Below, in pieces: positions 1-11,482 of a stretch of 64,000 bases of DNA. Source of the stretch: Morchella semilibera. Lineage: Eukaryota > Ascomycota > Pezizomycetes > Pezizales > Morchellaceae. Below the pieces are notes generated by a model. That model saw only the letters and a program-made list of their open reading frames with translations, had not been told where the DNA came from and did no database searches. Every line of letters begins with the position of its first letter. The first letter of the stretch is position 1. Position numbers and translations under genes: made by a program. Location: the NCBI GenBank assembly GCA_009192285.1, contig WBVU01000004.1, positions 4,300,001 through 4,364,000 on the forward strand, in the 5' to 3' direction.

Positions 1-1500
1 CCAAGCTTTCACGTTGCACATACCAACATAATAACAGGTTCGACCTCCCTCGTGGCCCAGCTCTAGAAAATTTAATTAAAGTGAAGAACAAATGTGTATA
101 GGCAGCTATTGTGGCTCCACAATGATCGACAAAGGATTCGCTGCTTATGTGAAACAGTTAGTTGGCGATGAAATCTGGCAGTCTCGGAGGCAGAAAATAG
201 AGACTATAGTCAAAAGATTTATCCTTGAAAAAGAGCGTTTCGACAATAGTCCTAATGAGGAAAATTTCAATATTCTCTTTGACATAGTCGATAAAGATCG
301 TCCAGAAGACCGGCTTCCAGATGATCTAAAGAAGAAGATGAAGGGCTCATTTCTTCCTATTTCCCGGTAGGTTATTTCTGTAAAGGAGAAAAGAGGGGCT
401 CTCGGCTGATGAAGGTACCATAGGTCACATATGCAGGAACTTTTCGCTATATCCTTGAATGATATTAAAACTCTTCTGGTTAAACATATTGAGCAGTGCA
501 AGGCCAGAGGTCATACAGTGGGCGTATGTTCAACATTTTGCTTTTTCTTTATAATCAGGGATTTAAAATTTACTGATACTATCTAATATCAAAAGGCTGT
601 TTTTCTTGTAGGCGGGCTTGGTTCTTCGCCATATACTAAACAGAAGGTTGAAGAATATGTCAGGGATGTCGACCCTGCAATTCAAGTTTATCAACCCCGC
701 GATGCGTATAGACCCCAAGTCCTCGTAATACCAAACATTCTAAGATTGCGGTGCACAGGCAAGAAGCGGTTGTACGTGGCACCATTACCAAGCAAATTCA
801 GACGCTCAAAAAGCTTGAAGACCCAGTGCAATCACGACTTATAAGAAAGCATTATGGATTGGTCACGGTGAAACCTTTCAACGAGAGGAGGAATTTTGAG
901 TATGAGAAATTTGTGGACCCAGTGACAGGAATCATTATGGCAAAGGATCAAATCGAGTGGTTGACACATAAGGTATTTATATGTGGTTATATATATATAG
1001 AATGTCGATGCTTACTGGAATATAGAGTGATAAATTCATTGGGGAGAACGAAAAATGCATCGAGAAGCTTTTTAAGAGGGACTTTTTCCCCTCGAAGACT
1101 GGCAGCTACCGTTGGAAGGAGATCATTGTTGAAAGTACCAGCGATGATCCACCGTTCCGTGTTGAACCTGGTAAGCCACCTAGCCCTCTCCGCCCACCCA
1201 TCGCTGCAAGATCCTTACATATTGTCCCGAACACATGCAGGCATCAGGCGGGTCTGTACTCTGATCCCTGACCTCAGCACCTGCCCACCCCGCGAATTTG
1301 AAAAGATCAGAAAAAAGAGAGAGGGCTTCGCGCTCAGGTCGATTAGATATTATCACGCTAGATATAAAATCAAGATACATATCGGTACTGTGGGTATAAG
1401 GTCAGAAATGTTTTACAGGGATGAATATAGGCCCGATCTGATGACTACCGAGTGGGCTGAGACGGGGGATGAGAATGATGATGATAGCTCTAACAACTAA
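1..1500 (+). CDS. Hsp70-like (HSPA12-type) ATPase, left-truncated, with one frame break
   Basis: C-terminal half of a fungal Hsp70-like protein of the actin/Hsp70 ATPase fold (HSPA12 type). Exons I can join: about 85-366, 424-523, 596-972, 1026-1170 and 1241-1500. Family landmarks are GSYCGSTMIDKGF (second-lobe glycine loop), AVFLVGGLGSSPY (the adenosine-binding loop), QEAVVRG, a YGLVTVKPFNE stretch and the C-terminal VCTLIPDLSTCPPREFEK strand region; the tail is acidic. Splice phases agree at every junction I could test. Inside the 596-972 exon the frame changes between IQVYQPRDAYRP and SPRNTKHSKIAVHRQ, near the CCCC run at 713-716. One missing base there would heal it, and no intron of normal size fits. 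The N-terminal nucleotide-binding lobe lies outside the window. It could be a recent pseudogene or a sequencing error. The family call is firm; the function of these fungal proteins is poorly known. Confidence 0.78.
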
Positions 1501-3348
1501 ACAACACCTTTTTCTTCCTTTTTGATGGTTTGATCTGTCATGCCACACTCAGAACTATCATGTTAGGCATTCTTTTCTATAAAAAAACACTCCTTTGATT
1601 GTATGATAAAGCAATTTCCCTTGCCACGCTTGTTCAAAAGAAATATCTCGAAAGCAAAGTATACGTATTTGTTTAAGCTTTAGCTGTCTATGTACTCAAC
1701 CTACTCTAAGGAGGCTGAGGGTCCAAATTGCCTGAGTCCAGATAGAAATCCCCCAATCACATGCATTACAATTAGCAACTACTACCAAACCCCGGTATTT
1801 ATCACGTATTCTAGATGTTGTACGTACCTACATGAAGGACAGTCACTCTAGTACACGCAACTAGGCTTTTTTGTCATGCATGTCTCAAGTATGTGCCTTG
1901 CCCCAAATCGCTGGCACTTACTCAGCCATATAGGTATACTAGTAAAAGAGAGAAAAAATAAAGCCCCTCCAATAGGTTTGCCAAGACTAAAGACACTAGT
2001 ACTATAGAAAAAAAAACGAAAGGATGCGTCTTCCGGCTCATGAATATACAGGGCTATGTACCTACACACATGTGGCGCTTACCAGTTGGCTTCCTGACTG
2101 TGGCAAGGATCGGATCGGTTTGTGGTGCACCCATGTAGTTAGTGTAGTGACTGACAGCTTAAGCTTGGAAATAACGGTTTGACAGAGCTGAAAGATCATG
2201 TAACGTTGTCATCAGGCAGGCGTAACGTCGGGGCATCCATCACATGTAGGAATGCTGGCTTCAAATAGTTCTTTAGCCTGAGGTCCAGACTTGAGACCAT
2301 CAAACCGAGTGATGGATTATGTCTACAAATAAAAACTGTCCATGAAGGTCACAATGCAGCGTAAAGGGTGCCCTAGGGGTATAGTAGATACATATATAAA
2401 CTTTGTTTTATTCTTTGTTTTGCTTCTTTTTTGTAACATGTTCAAGGTTGATTCGTCTGGGCCCTTTGCAATTCACCCGTGTCAGGGCGCTGGGGCCGGG
2501 GATACCCATCTATTAGAACCCAATCACTATGAATAATACAGTTCATAGAAGATACATGTAGTTTACATCTGAAAACCTTTCCGAGGAAAATTTTTTTAAT
2601 CCTAGGTATTATTGATAGGATAAGAAAAATTTAAGGATCAGCTTTTCCGATATTGAATAACAATATACCGATTCTATTCTATTCTACATCTAGCCGCTAT
2701 ATGCACTATCGATCTTGATATAGGTGACTCTAAAAAATAAAATCAATTCGTACTACCTATTTAAGATATTACCCCCAAGTAGATAATAGAAGCTATTGGT
2801 CTAGTCTTGGCCAATATACCGCGCAGACAACAAAGATAAACCACCTGATACCTGATACCTGTCAATACGTTACGATAAAACACAAAACCGAGACAGAGAG
2901 GACGTCCATTTTTCAGACCGATAGGCGCACGGTGTGTGCTTGTCACTCACGGCCTAACTCTGGATCACCCTTGAACTCTCCCATTGGGATTAATACATGT
3001 AACTGGCCTTCACAAAGTTCCAGGCCGGAAGACATGATCGCGAAAACGAAGAAAATCTGTGCACTTTAGAGATCGGGCTATGAAATCCAGGGTTGGTATA
3101 TATAGCTGTAGAGATAAGCAGTACGCTATAGAGCTTGGGCCAGGAAAGTCGGTGTTCGCACAGACTACGGAGAATTTGGAACATAAAAGTCAAGATCCGT
3201 ACAGGTTGGAGGCTTCGTGTAGTGTGGGTGTTGGGCCGTGAAAGTCTAGATTCGTGAAAGTGAAAATAGTTTATGGTGACTAATAGAAGTGTATGTATAT
3301 CACTTTGGATCGTGATGATCAAATGTGTCCTTTTGCACCACGTGTTAC

Positions 3349-3466
3349 TGTACAGCGGTAGGTAATAAGTGGTGGAACACAGCAGTACCTAATTTGGTAA
3401 AACACCACCAACGCTTGGTGTTTGTGCTCCGAGTGCGTTCCATCACTTATTACTTGTCGCTGTACA
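3349..3466. repeat. Imperfect inverted repeat 1 (about 32-34 bp arms)
   Basis: The left arm 3349-3380 and right arm 3433-3466 are reverse complements over TGTACAGCG, then GTAATAAGTG, then TGGAAC. Most arm differences are G/A transitions. A second, smaller hairpin (AACACCA...TGGTGTTT, 3399-3423) sits in the loop. The structure resembles a MITE or a structured repeat, but no target-site duplication is evident. Confidence 0.7.
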
Positions 3467-3622
3467 TCGCGTCTAATGAGAACTGTGTCATTTAGACCTT
3501 TCCATACTTATTTACCAGCCAGGTCAATGTCAATCAATTGTAGCTTACATTTAGGATAAATTCGCATATAAAATTACTACTATAATAATTATATATATGT
3601 ACTAGGGTACTGTAGCGAAAAT

Positions 3623-3687
3623 TGATCAGAATCTGATAAGACAATTACACGTATTCGCCGCAACATTCACTTATCAGATTCTGATCA
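3623..3687. repeat. Perfect 18-bp inverted repeat 2
   Basis: TGATCAGAATCTGATAAG at 3623-3640 is exactly reverse-complemented at 3670-3687, with a 29-nt loop. Each arm also contains the near-palindrome TCAGAATCTGA, so each can fold on itself as well as pair with the other. Confidence 0.85.
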
Positions 3688-3722
3688 CTTGCCCTCAACA
3701 TCCGGTACTTAGGGTGTTGGGA

Positions 3723-3816
3723 TATGAGTTATCAAATCAATCAATCAGGCCGTTGGAAAGTGGTGTAAAATTTTGACTTGGCAATGCTAAATAAATTAAC
3801 TGATTGATACTTCATA
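3723..3816. repeat. Imperfect inverted repeat 3
   Basis: The left arm 3723-3748 (beginning TATGAGTTATCAA and ending ATCAATCAG) pairs with the right arm 3800-3816 (CTGATTGATACTTCATA) if an extra block of about 9 bases in the left arm is bulged out. It is weaker than repeats 1, 2 and 4. Confidence 0.5.
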
Positions 3817-4233
3817 CACGCATGCCCTAAATAAACTAAAATACCTCAATAAAATTATTGCTAGCTATAAAAGTTTCGGGTACACGATCTCTCTACTAAA
3901 ACCACAGCTGCTTAGAAACCTTTTAAGCACATAATGCTTACTTATAGGAAAGAAGACACTCCGAGTAGTAAAAACGAATGATAAAGCTCCCAGAAAAGAG
4001 CTAACAACAGACTCGTTTTTTTTAATTCCTGGCCATAAAGAGAATCTAGATGCCTACATTAACCTGTAAATACATAACCCCATGTGGCAGGTAAGGCGGT
4101 TGATAATGTATGGGCTACCAAACAATCGTAAGACCGGAGGTTGATAAGTCATCGAATATGCATCACTTTCCAGCAGCACCCTAGGTGCATGGTGATCTGC
4201 TCGAGCAGGCTTGGCTTCTTATGATACTGGTAT

Positions 4234-4350
4234 GTACTCCGGTAATATATCAAAGGTAAGTGAGTAGAACGTGGCGGTATGGCTTATGCTGTTATTATTC
4301 CTGTTCTACACCACCATGTTCTACTCACTTACCCTTAATACCGGAATACT
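4234..4350. repeat. Imperfect inverted repeat 4 (about 35-40 bp arms)
   Basis: The left arm 4234-4274 and right arm 4314-4350 share a perfect 16-bp core, GGTAAGTGAGTAGAAC at 4255-4270 and its complement at 4318-4333, flanked by CCGGTAAT/ATTACCGG-like ends. The intervening 40 bases do not code for anything recognisable. A non-autonomous element or a transcribed hairpin are both possible. Confidence 0.7.
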
Positions 4351-5462
4351 GCCGTCGAACATGTATATAACGCCGATTCTAACGCACCACAACCAGCTAG
4401 CGAAGCCAATTCATCAAACTCCAGGTAAGGTAATTGGTTCGCGAGGCATGCCACGACCATATCGTGATAAAGCGAGACAGTTAGCTAGAGCGGTGCTCTC
4501 GTTAACACACACCGGTTTTGAGCCGGTTCTAGAGTTAGCGGGACATGATTTGTGTGGTGACAAGTTGTTATTGTTAACAAGAGTACTCTTCAAACTAGTA
4601 TTTCCCACCATGATAACTATACAGGTACTGTATGCATTAGACGTCCCCAAGGTCGAGCTACAAACTCATCAAGTTTTACACCGTTGAGGTATGGTTTCCA
4701 AGCTTATGTCCTAGGATAAAGGCGTAGTCGCTAGACTGTCATTGCCGGAAGTTTTTATATTCAAATATTGCCCGGTATGTTAGGATGTAGTCACTCCTTG
4801 GCACAGCTATGTCTGGTAATGACACCGCCAAGCTAACAAGAGCGAGTGAGATTCTATGAACTAGAACTATAGCTAAAACAAGACCTACATTACCATCACC
4901 TAAATATCCCCACACTTGGATTCGAGCCCCTTCCCTCATTCTCTGTATTGATAAAAGAAAGAAAGAAAAAAGAAAAGAAAAAACTGTAACCGTTTATTGT
5001 GATCCATTCCTTTAAACAGAAGAGATAAAAGGTAAAAGAAGTAAGAACCTAGTTAAAAGTAAAAATATAGGAGACAAGAGAGAACCCGAAAAGGAAAGAT
5101 GAAAGACCCCTGCCCCACCCAATACCAGGCCAAACCTGCATCACAAATTCCAAATGACAATAAAACATACAGAAAATGAAATGGTTAAATGGAGAAAGCG
5201 GAGGCCCAGGGTAAGATAGTTGACTTTTAGTGTATGAACCGTGTTGTATATCCCTTGGCGTCCAACCCCGGAACAATACTGCAACGACAAGCTACGCCAC
5301 CATCAAACCCGGCACGAAATACAAGATAGACAAGATAGACCAGAACCGTTGCATCATAAATTCCCCATTTTCTCTAACAAAAAAAGAAAGAAAAAAAAAG
5401 AAAAATGAAAAAGAAAAATGAAAAGGGATAAGAAAAAGAAAGCTTTCATTGTACATTTCAGT

Positions 5463-7205
5463 TTACTGCGACGCACATTGGACTCTCTCACCACCCTGGT
5501 GACCTTCGTCCTCTTCGTCCATGCCTTGCGCAGAAGCCTGCACACGTGCTTGCTGGCTTTGGTCGACCTCTTCCAAGGAAACGTCATCGATCATAGCATC
5601 CGCCGGGATTTCAGGTATATTCCTTGGTGGCAAGATGGCTTCGAGAAGAGAAATCTGCTCGGGGGTGTTGAAGTGGTCCGGAGGGAATTTCACATCGAAT
5701 TGGATGTAGAGGTTACCATGGTCGTGGTGGCGGTATGAGGGCATACCTTGACCACGTACTACCTTAACGGTACCTAGTGGATGAAATTAGTTACTCGTAA
5801 GTCTAATACTTAAGAGTGTTTAACTTACCAGGACTAATGACTTCGCCAGGTGCGATGGATACTGTCAACCAGCGCTCGTCGAGATGCTCAACTGCAATAG
5901 AGCCGCCAGCCAGGGCGGTAAGCAGGTCAATTTCGGCGTGATAGTAGAGGTCATCCCCCTTTCGCTGGAATCTAGCGTGGGGCTTTTGCTCAATAAGGAA
6001 GATGACATCTCCAGGAATGATATCGGGGCCTTGATCTCCCTCTCCGTTGAAAGTAATCTTCTGGCCATCTTGCATACCCTTATCAACATGCACGTGGAGG
6101 ACCTTTCGCTCGGTAATGGTCTTCTTTCCCATGCAGCCCTTGCACTTATCCTTCTCCTTGATGATCTCTCCATCACCGTTACAGTCCGGGCAAACAGTCT
6201 GGAACCTCTGAATCATTGGTCCCATCTGACGCATCATGGTCTTCATACCCTGACCATTGCAGCCGGTACACTTCTTCATTGCGCCTTCCTTTCCACCGCG
6301 ACCATCACACTTGGAACACAGGACACTCTTTTGCAGCGCGAGCTTAGAGACCTTGCCCTTGTACAAATCCTCGAGAGATACTTTATGGGCGTGGATGATA
6401 TCTCGGCTCTGTTCGACATTAGTCTTGTCTATTTCGTAATGGACGGCTTCCGAAGTCATTCGGAAAATAGGGGAAACTCACCCTCTTAGGACCCTGCTGC
6501 TGCATCCCGCCACCGAACATACCGCCCATACCGCCACCCATGCCACCAAAAAACTGGGAGAACAAATCCTCGGCAGACATTCCACCTCCCATTCCACCAT
6601 CGCCAGACAAGCCCTCCTCACCATACTGGTCGTAAACTGATCGCTTCTGGGGATCCGACAAAATTTCATAACTATTGTGCAATCCGAAGTTAGCACTTGA
6701 AATTTGGACTATAATAGCAGAAGGGCAAGCTTACGCATGACCAATTTCTTTGAATTTTTCAGCGGCCTCAGGATTGTGCGCGTTTTTATCTGCAAGGTTG
6801 CAGCTGTTAGTCCCCCTATACTCTATAAAAGGAAACAAAAGGAAGGGGGAAAAAGAAAGGGAGAAAAAGACGAAAAGAACTTTTTGATATCTTTTCTTTT
6901 CGTTCCTCTTCTCCTCTTTCTTTATCTGCAGTCGTGCTACGATTAAGGGGTGGGGGTGGAAGATATGTTATCGCGTACCAGGGTGATATTTCTAAAACAG
7001 CCATGTACCACATTAGTATCCGGGTAAACAAGCCTCAAGAAGTTTCGTGGTCACATGAAACGGAAAGCATGAATCCTCAAGAACATGGGGAAATAAAACT
7101 TACCATAGCAAGTTTTCGGTAAGCCTTCTTGATTTCGGTCTCTGTGGAAGAAGGATCGATCTCAAGGACCTTGTAGAGTCGGTTTTTCTCTGCTTTTTGC
7201 GACAT
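5463..7205 (-). CDS. YDJ1: Type I DnaJ/Hsp40 co-chaperone, farnesylated Ydj1/Mas5 type
   Basis: Cytosolic J-protein that hands unfolded clients to Hsp70 and stimulates its ATPase. Exons in transcript order: 7205-7104, 6991-6979, 6789-6735, 6671-6482, 6408-5829 and 5773-5463, giving 416 aa (yeast Ydj1 is 409). The J-domain starts [20 protein letters not shown] and carries KYHPDKN; a Gly/Met-rich linker follows (about 70-115). The zinc-binding region has four CxxCxGxG-type motifs ([32 protein letters not shown]), then the client-binding domains. The protein ends CASQ, a CaaX farnesylation box identical to that of yeast Ydj1. The second exon is only 13 nt and supplies K-Y-H-P plus the first base of D, so the catalytic HPD motif is split across a splice junction. 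The branch-site-like TACTAAT lies in the intron before it. All introns are GT-AG. Confidence 0.96.
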
Positions 7206-10200
7206 GATGTGTATGTGGTTTTTGTGAGATTAAGATAAGAAGAGTCTTTAAGTCGCTCGGTTGAGAACTATCTCTCGACCTCGATGTGCTTCTTCAAGGA
7301 TGTGATGATTATATCTTTTTGTTGGGGATAGAAGAGTCCTATCAATAGGAGCAGCGCGGGGGAGGGGTGAATTGACTAGTGGGGAGGTTGGTTAGTTGTT
7401 ATTGTCGCGGAGAAGCAGGCAGAGGTGAGGGGTGCTGAAACGAAGCTTGAGAGAACAAATGGGGTTTTGAGAGAAGCAGAGAAGAGAGGAGGGGAGAGGT
7501 GTCCTTCCTATGTATGCAGAGAAATGAAAGAAAAAAGAAGTGGGCCCTTGACTCTCTCTTCCTCTCTGGCGGGTGGAAAAGAAGCGCAGCCGGATGGTTC
7601 CGAAAGAGGTTAGTGTGCTACCCAAGACTTTCCATCGCTTTCCAAAGACCTCCAGTCGTTCTTTGCTGTTCCATCAGCCTCATCAACAATCCTTCCGTCG
7701 ATTGTTTTTCTGTCATCTTTTGGTATTTTGGTAACAAGCAGCTTCGAAAAGCTCCTAGGCGCGTTATGTGTGTCGATATCTGCGTTAGATCACATACATG
7801 TAGTCTACAAACCTGACATGAACATAAATTTTTCGTATTCTGCGTTGTGTATTTTTGTTTTTGTTTAGTTTTTACATGTGCCATCCCGGCCCTCCTCATC
7901 CCCACACTTCAGATTTGATGTAAGAGAAATTTCCAGGTCGTTCATCTACGTAGGTATTCCTACATGATCCTATCTATCGCAGCTCCCAATCCCGTTCACT
8001 CTGATAAGCCACATAACCAAGATCTGAGACAACTATATCGGCACTGATAACGGCGCGCTCTAACCGATGCTAACAACAATCGATATTTCGATATCTCCAT
8101 CGAAACGCCTTTGGAAACATAGCTCCTTCATATATCCTCCCCGAGCCCCCCCCCTCTTGTGCCCTCTCCCTCCTTCGCATAATCCACCGGCGGGATCTGG
8201 ATTCTGGACCCTGCAGATGTGGGTATCACGGGAGTGGTGTCAAGAATTTGCCACAACGAGCAATCCCTGAAACATCTTGCGGATCGCACATCAGTTGGTG
8301 TGTCTGCCCGACCACTGAGGGTAAGAATCTGCAAAAGATTGGCCGGGGCCGGTTTTGTGGTGTGTTGACCGGGTATCTGATTACGAGTGATAGTGAGTGA
8401 TGAAGGCCCGGCCTTGACCTGCTTACAAAGCCTTGAATTAAATCAGAAATAACGGGGGGATTATCTATCCGGCGATGGGAGTTGCCAGAAGGAATACAGA
8501 GACTTGCCTTACAACCTGCATGCGTGTGCAGTCGTTCGGAACCGTGGCTAGCTGAGTATTTACCGTGCAGTCTTCTTGGGTATATGCACTGATCCATGTG
8601 GTAGATCTCTAGCCAGTGCTTCTAGGCATCACCATTTGAGGCGCAGTTAAGGCTACAGTTTGGGAATCGTTACTATGTAGGCTGATTTTGCTAGGCCATG
8701 TTATATACCACTGAGTAATCGTTTATAAAAACCTGTTCCTGCCTCGATTAAACTCTTAGGCAGCTACCACAACGGAATACAGGCATTTAGAACGCTGCTG
8801 CAGTATTTTATATTGCAAGCAGTGCGAAAACAGACATTAAAACACAAGGGCAACACATTCAGAGTACATGTACAGACGTTTCTGTCAGGGAACGACTGCC
8901 CCCCTCAAGAATGGAGAATGAAGTGGCTCATGAGTCAAGCCAGCTCAATCTTTGAGCTCAATCTTTCGGCTCACTTTGGGTGACTCACACTTCAACAAGC
9001 CTGAGCCGGCTTGAGCCTTTTACTCCAAGGCTTGAGGTTAAATGAGAAACGAGTAGTGGGTTTCTACCTGCCTGGATGCTCACTTACTTAATCTTTACAG
9101 CATCCCTCCCCGGAACGACGCTTATATCCTCCATTTTGCTACGCTCGGCAAAATATCTCCGGACCATTATATATCTAAACCATGCTCATAGTACTTCATT
9201 TTTCATAGCCACACACCACATGATCATAGGAGTGGCCAATCACAAATTCAAGTTTTAGAGCGTTAGCTATGACAATAGAGTCTTGTACGACATCCACTAT
9301 TTAAAAGGGATAGCCCGCCTTTTGGTCATTAACCACGGCCCAAGACATTTTGCGAGTCGCCACGGTGGTGGAGAATAATGACCCTCGACCTGATGAAAGA
9401 GAGCCTCGACGGGATTGACATACACGCTTATGCAACGATGCAAGCATGTTTTTAAATAGACCTTGTTTTACGGGCCAAAGGCGCAGTGGAATAAACTTCA
9501 ATGAAGCCTATTGAGATATTGGAACTGCCCTTATGGTACACAGCTTTCTGCGAGCAAGGGCCGGCTCAGCCTCTATTTTTGTGTGTACTGGGCTGGGTCA
9601 GGCTCATGTATCCTGATTCCGTTATGAGGGGGATAATCACTACCTCCATTCCATCCGCAACCAGTAATATAATGTAGGGGCAAAGCAAAGTCACGAACAG
9701 ATACAAGCCATTTGCAAGCCCAAGATAGCGGGCCCTACACCTGCATCCATGATAGACAGATACATGTAGTCTTCACATGCTATCACTCGACACCGCTGTG
9801 ATAGTAACCCCACAAAGAACTTCCAGCATCCCTAGCGCTCGCAAACACTGCCACCACCACCAGTCCCGGATTGCACTTGGGTTTTGGCTAGTGGTTGGCT
9901 TGAGCACATATGTGTGTACTCACATGGCGTTCCCCTGGACATGGCCATCCACCCAACCCGGATCGGTACCGGTGCGCAGGCTCCGCACGATAAGCATAGT
10001 AGCCCTCCAAAGTAACGTCAGCCAACAAACTGAAGGGTTAGCCTTGAAGGCGCGGGTGAGAATCAGATTGGGCAAAGTTCTAGCCTTCGCCGTGACTACG
10101 AGGGTAGGGTTCGGCCATCTTATCCCCCCACCCCCCACCAGATCAAATACAACAAAACTCCATGCACTATAAGGCCGGTCTAGGGATAGTGGGCGGTCGG

Positions 10201-11482
10201 CGGCGGGGGGGAGGTGTCCCCGCCGCGCTGCGTGGCATGGGGGCGGACTCGATCCCCGCGGCCGTCCCTGCCTGCAGCTGGTGGGCCAACTACATGTACT
10301 CCCCACCATAGCGTAAGATAAATAACCATTACATTACAAGCCGTCGACCCATCCACCAACTCAACCCGTCCCCTCACAGCCCAGGTACAACGTACCCAAA
10401 GAGCATTTAGAAGCAAGGTCACGGCGGAAATAAACCGCTTTATAGCTTGGCCTATGTATAAGCTCCGTACACCCCGATCCCCCAATCTTAGCGCCTGGTT
10501 AAGCCGGTTGCTCCATGACCCCACCCCCCGCCGCTCTGGCTGGGTGTGCTGTCTTGTCTTTTCTCCTACACTGGTGCCAAGGCCCCACCCTACCGTATAC
10601 CTGCTGCGGCCATGTGCTCTAGACAGCAATAATGGCCGGGTGCCTATCCCGGGGTGCACACACAAGCACACCTATATAAAGTAGGGAGAGGGGGGAAATC
10701 TAGACACTTGACATTGTGCCTGGCGTAGTGCGGTCCGAGTGATAGTGTATGAATGCCCGCTACCCACATGCTAGCTTCGTGGTGCCGGGGCCATGACAGC
10801 GGCAGGTGCGGGTACATGTCGTTGTATAGGTTTATCATACAGACCTTACGCACCCACTGTGGTTGTGGTAGTTAGACGTGATATGCGAGTGACGCCCCAT
10901 GACCCACACTCAACACTCACACCCCATCCTATCCCATCCTAATCAGGAAGTCAAAGTCTCTATTTCGTAAATAGCAACTTTCGGTAATTTACACTTTAGA
11001 GCAAAAAGAAAGAAGGAAAGGAAAAAAAAAAACGCCGTTTAAAATGTAAACCACATCCAGACCAGATCTTGTCTTATGCAATACATACCCCTCCTCCCCT
11101 CCTCCGCTGCTGCTGCGACGGTGGCGGCGACGGCTGTAGAATTACCGCTGAATGAATGAATGGGTGATTTGTAACCATATTCAGGACAGACAGGGAGTGG
11201 AGAAAGGGGGGACAGAAGGGGGGGATAGAGAGGGGGGGGGGGTGCAATAAGTAACAAATAGACAGTGAAAAAAAATAAGCAATCACAAGAAATAAAGAAG
11301 AATAAAAACATACACACGCTAACACCAATACCTAAATAAAAATCAAAGCAAAATCGAAGCAAATAACATACCCAGCCCCCAACCCACCCCTCTCACCATC
11401 ACATCATCACATCAGTCCAGCCAATAAACAAAAACCCAAGCCAATCCAACCCGTCAACCCGTCAACCCGTCTAAGTCAAACC
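7206..11482. other. Intergenic, no gene seen
   Basis: This holds the promoter and 5' side of the DnaJ gene (up to roughly 7.9 kb), then about 3.5 kb without a supported gene. The 8.9-9.0 kb stretch has a local repetition of GAGCTCAATCTTT-like words and GAGCC/GGCTC motifs. 10.1-10.6 kb is GC-rich with no coding signature. There are four TACATGTA sites (7795, 8865, 9761, 10291). 11.1-11.4 kb is purine/pyrimidine-skewed and is probably the 3' end of the next gene. Confidence 0.55.

Larger units (their letters stand above)
1501..5350. other. Gene-free intergenic block, AT-rich, with hairpin repeats
   Basis: I find no supported gene in this 3.8 kb. The open frames are short and have no recognisable motifs. 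The best of them, at 4271-4687, starts inside one of the inverted repeats. The block holds four long inverted repeats (annotated separately), two TACATGTA sites (2553, 2994), and A-rich low-complexity sequence near 4945-4985. Confidence 0.6.

Noticed and set aside
4271-4687. 138-codon open frame starting with a hydrophobic stretch
   Set aside because: It begins inside inverted repeat 4, has no homology I recognise, and no introns or promoter context.
4905-4940. Minus-strand B-box-like GGGGCTCGAATCC
   Set aside because: No T-stem pairing and no A-box upstream on that strand, so not a tRNA.
5884-6489. 201-codon open frame antisense to the DnaJ gene
   Set aside because: It mirrors the conserved zinc-finger exon of the DnaJ gene, has no motif, and crosses a confirmed intron on the other strand.
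9301-9501. 66-codon minus-strand frame suspected as a retroelement fragment
   Set aside because: No reverse transcriptase, integrase or gag motif could be read in any frame around it.
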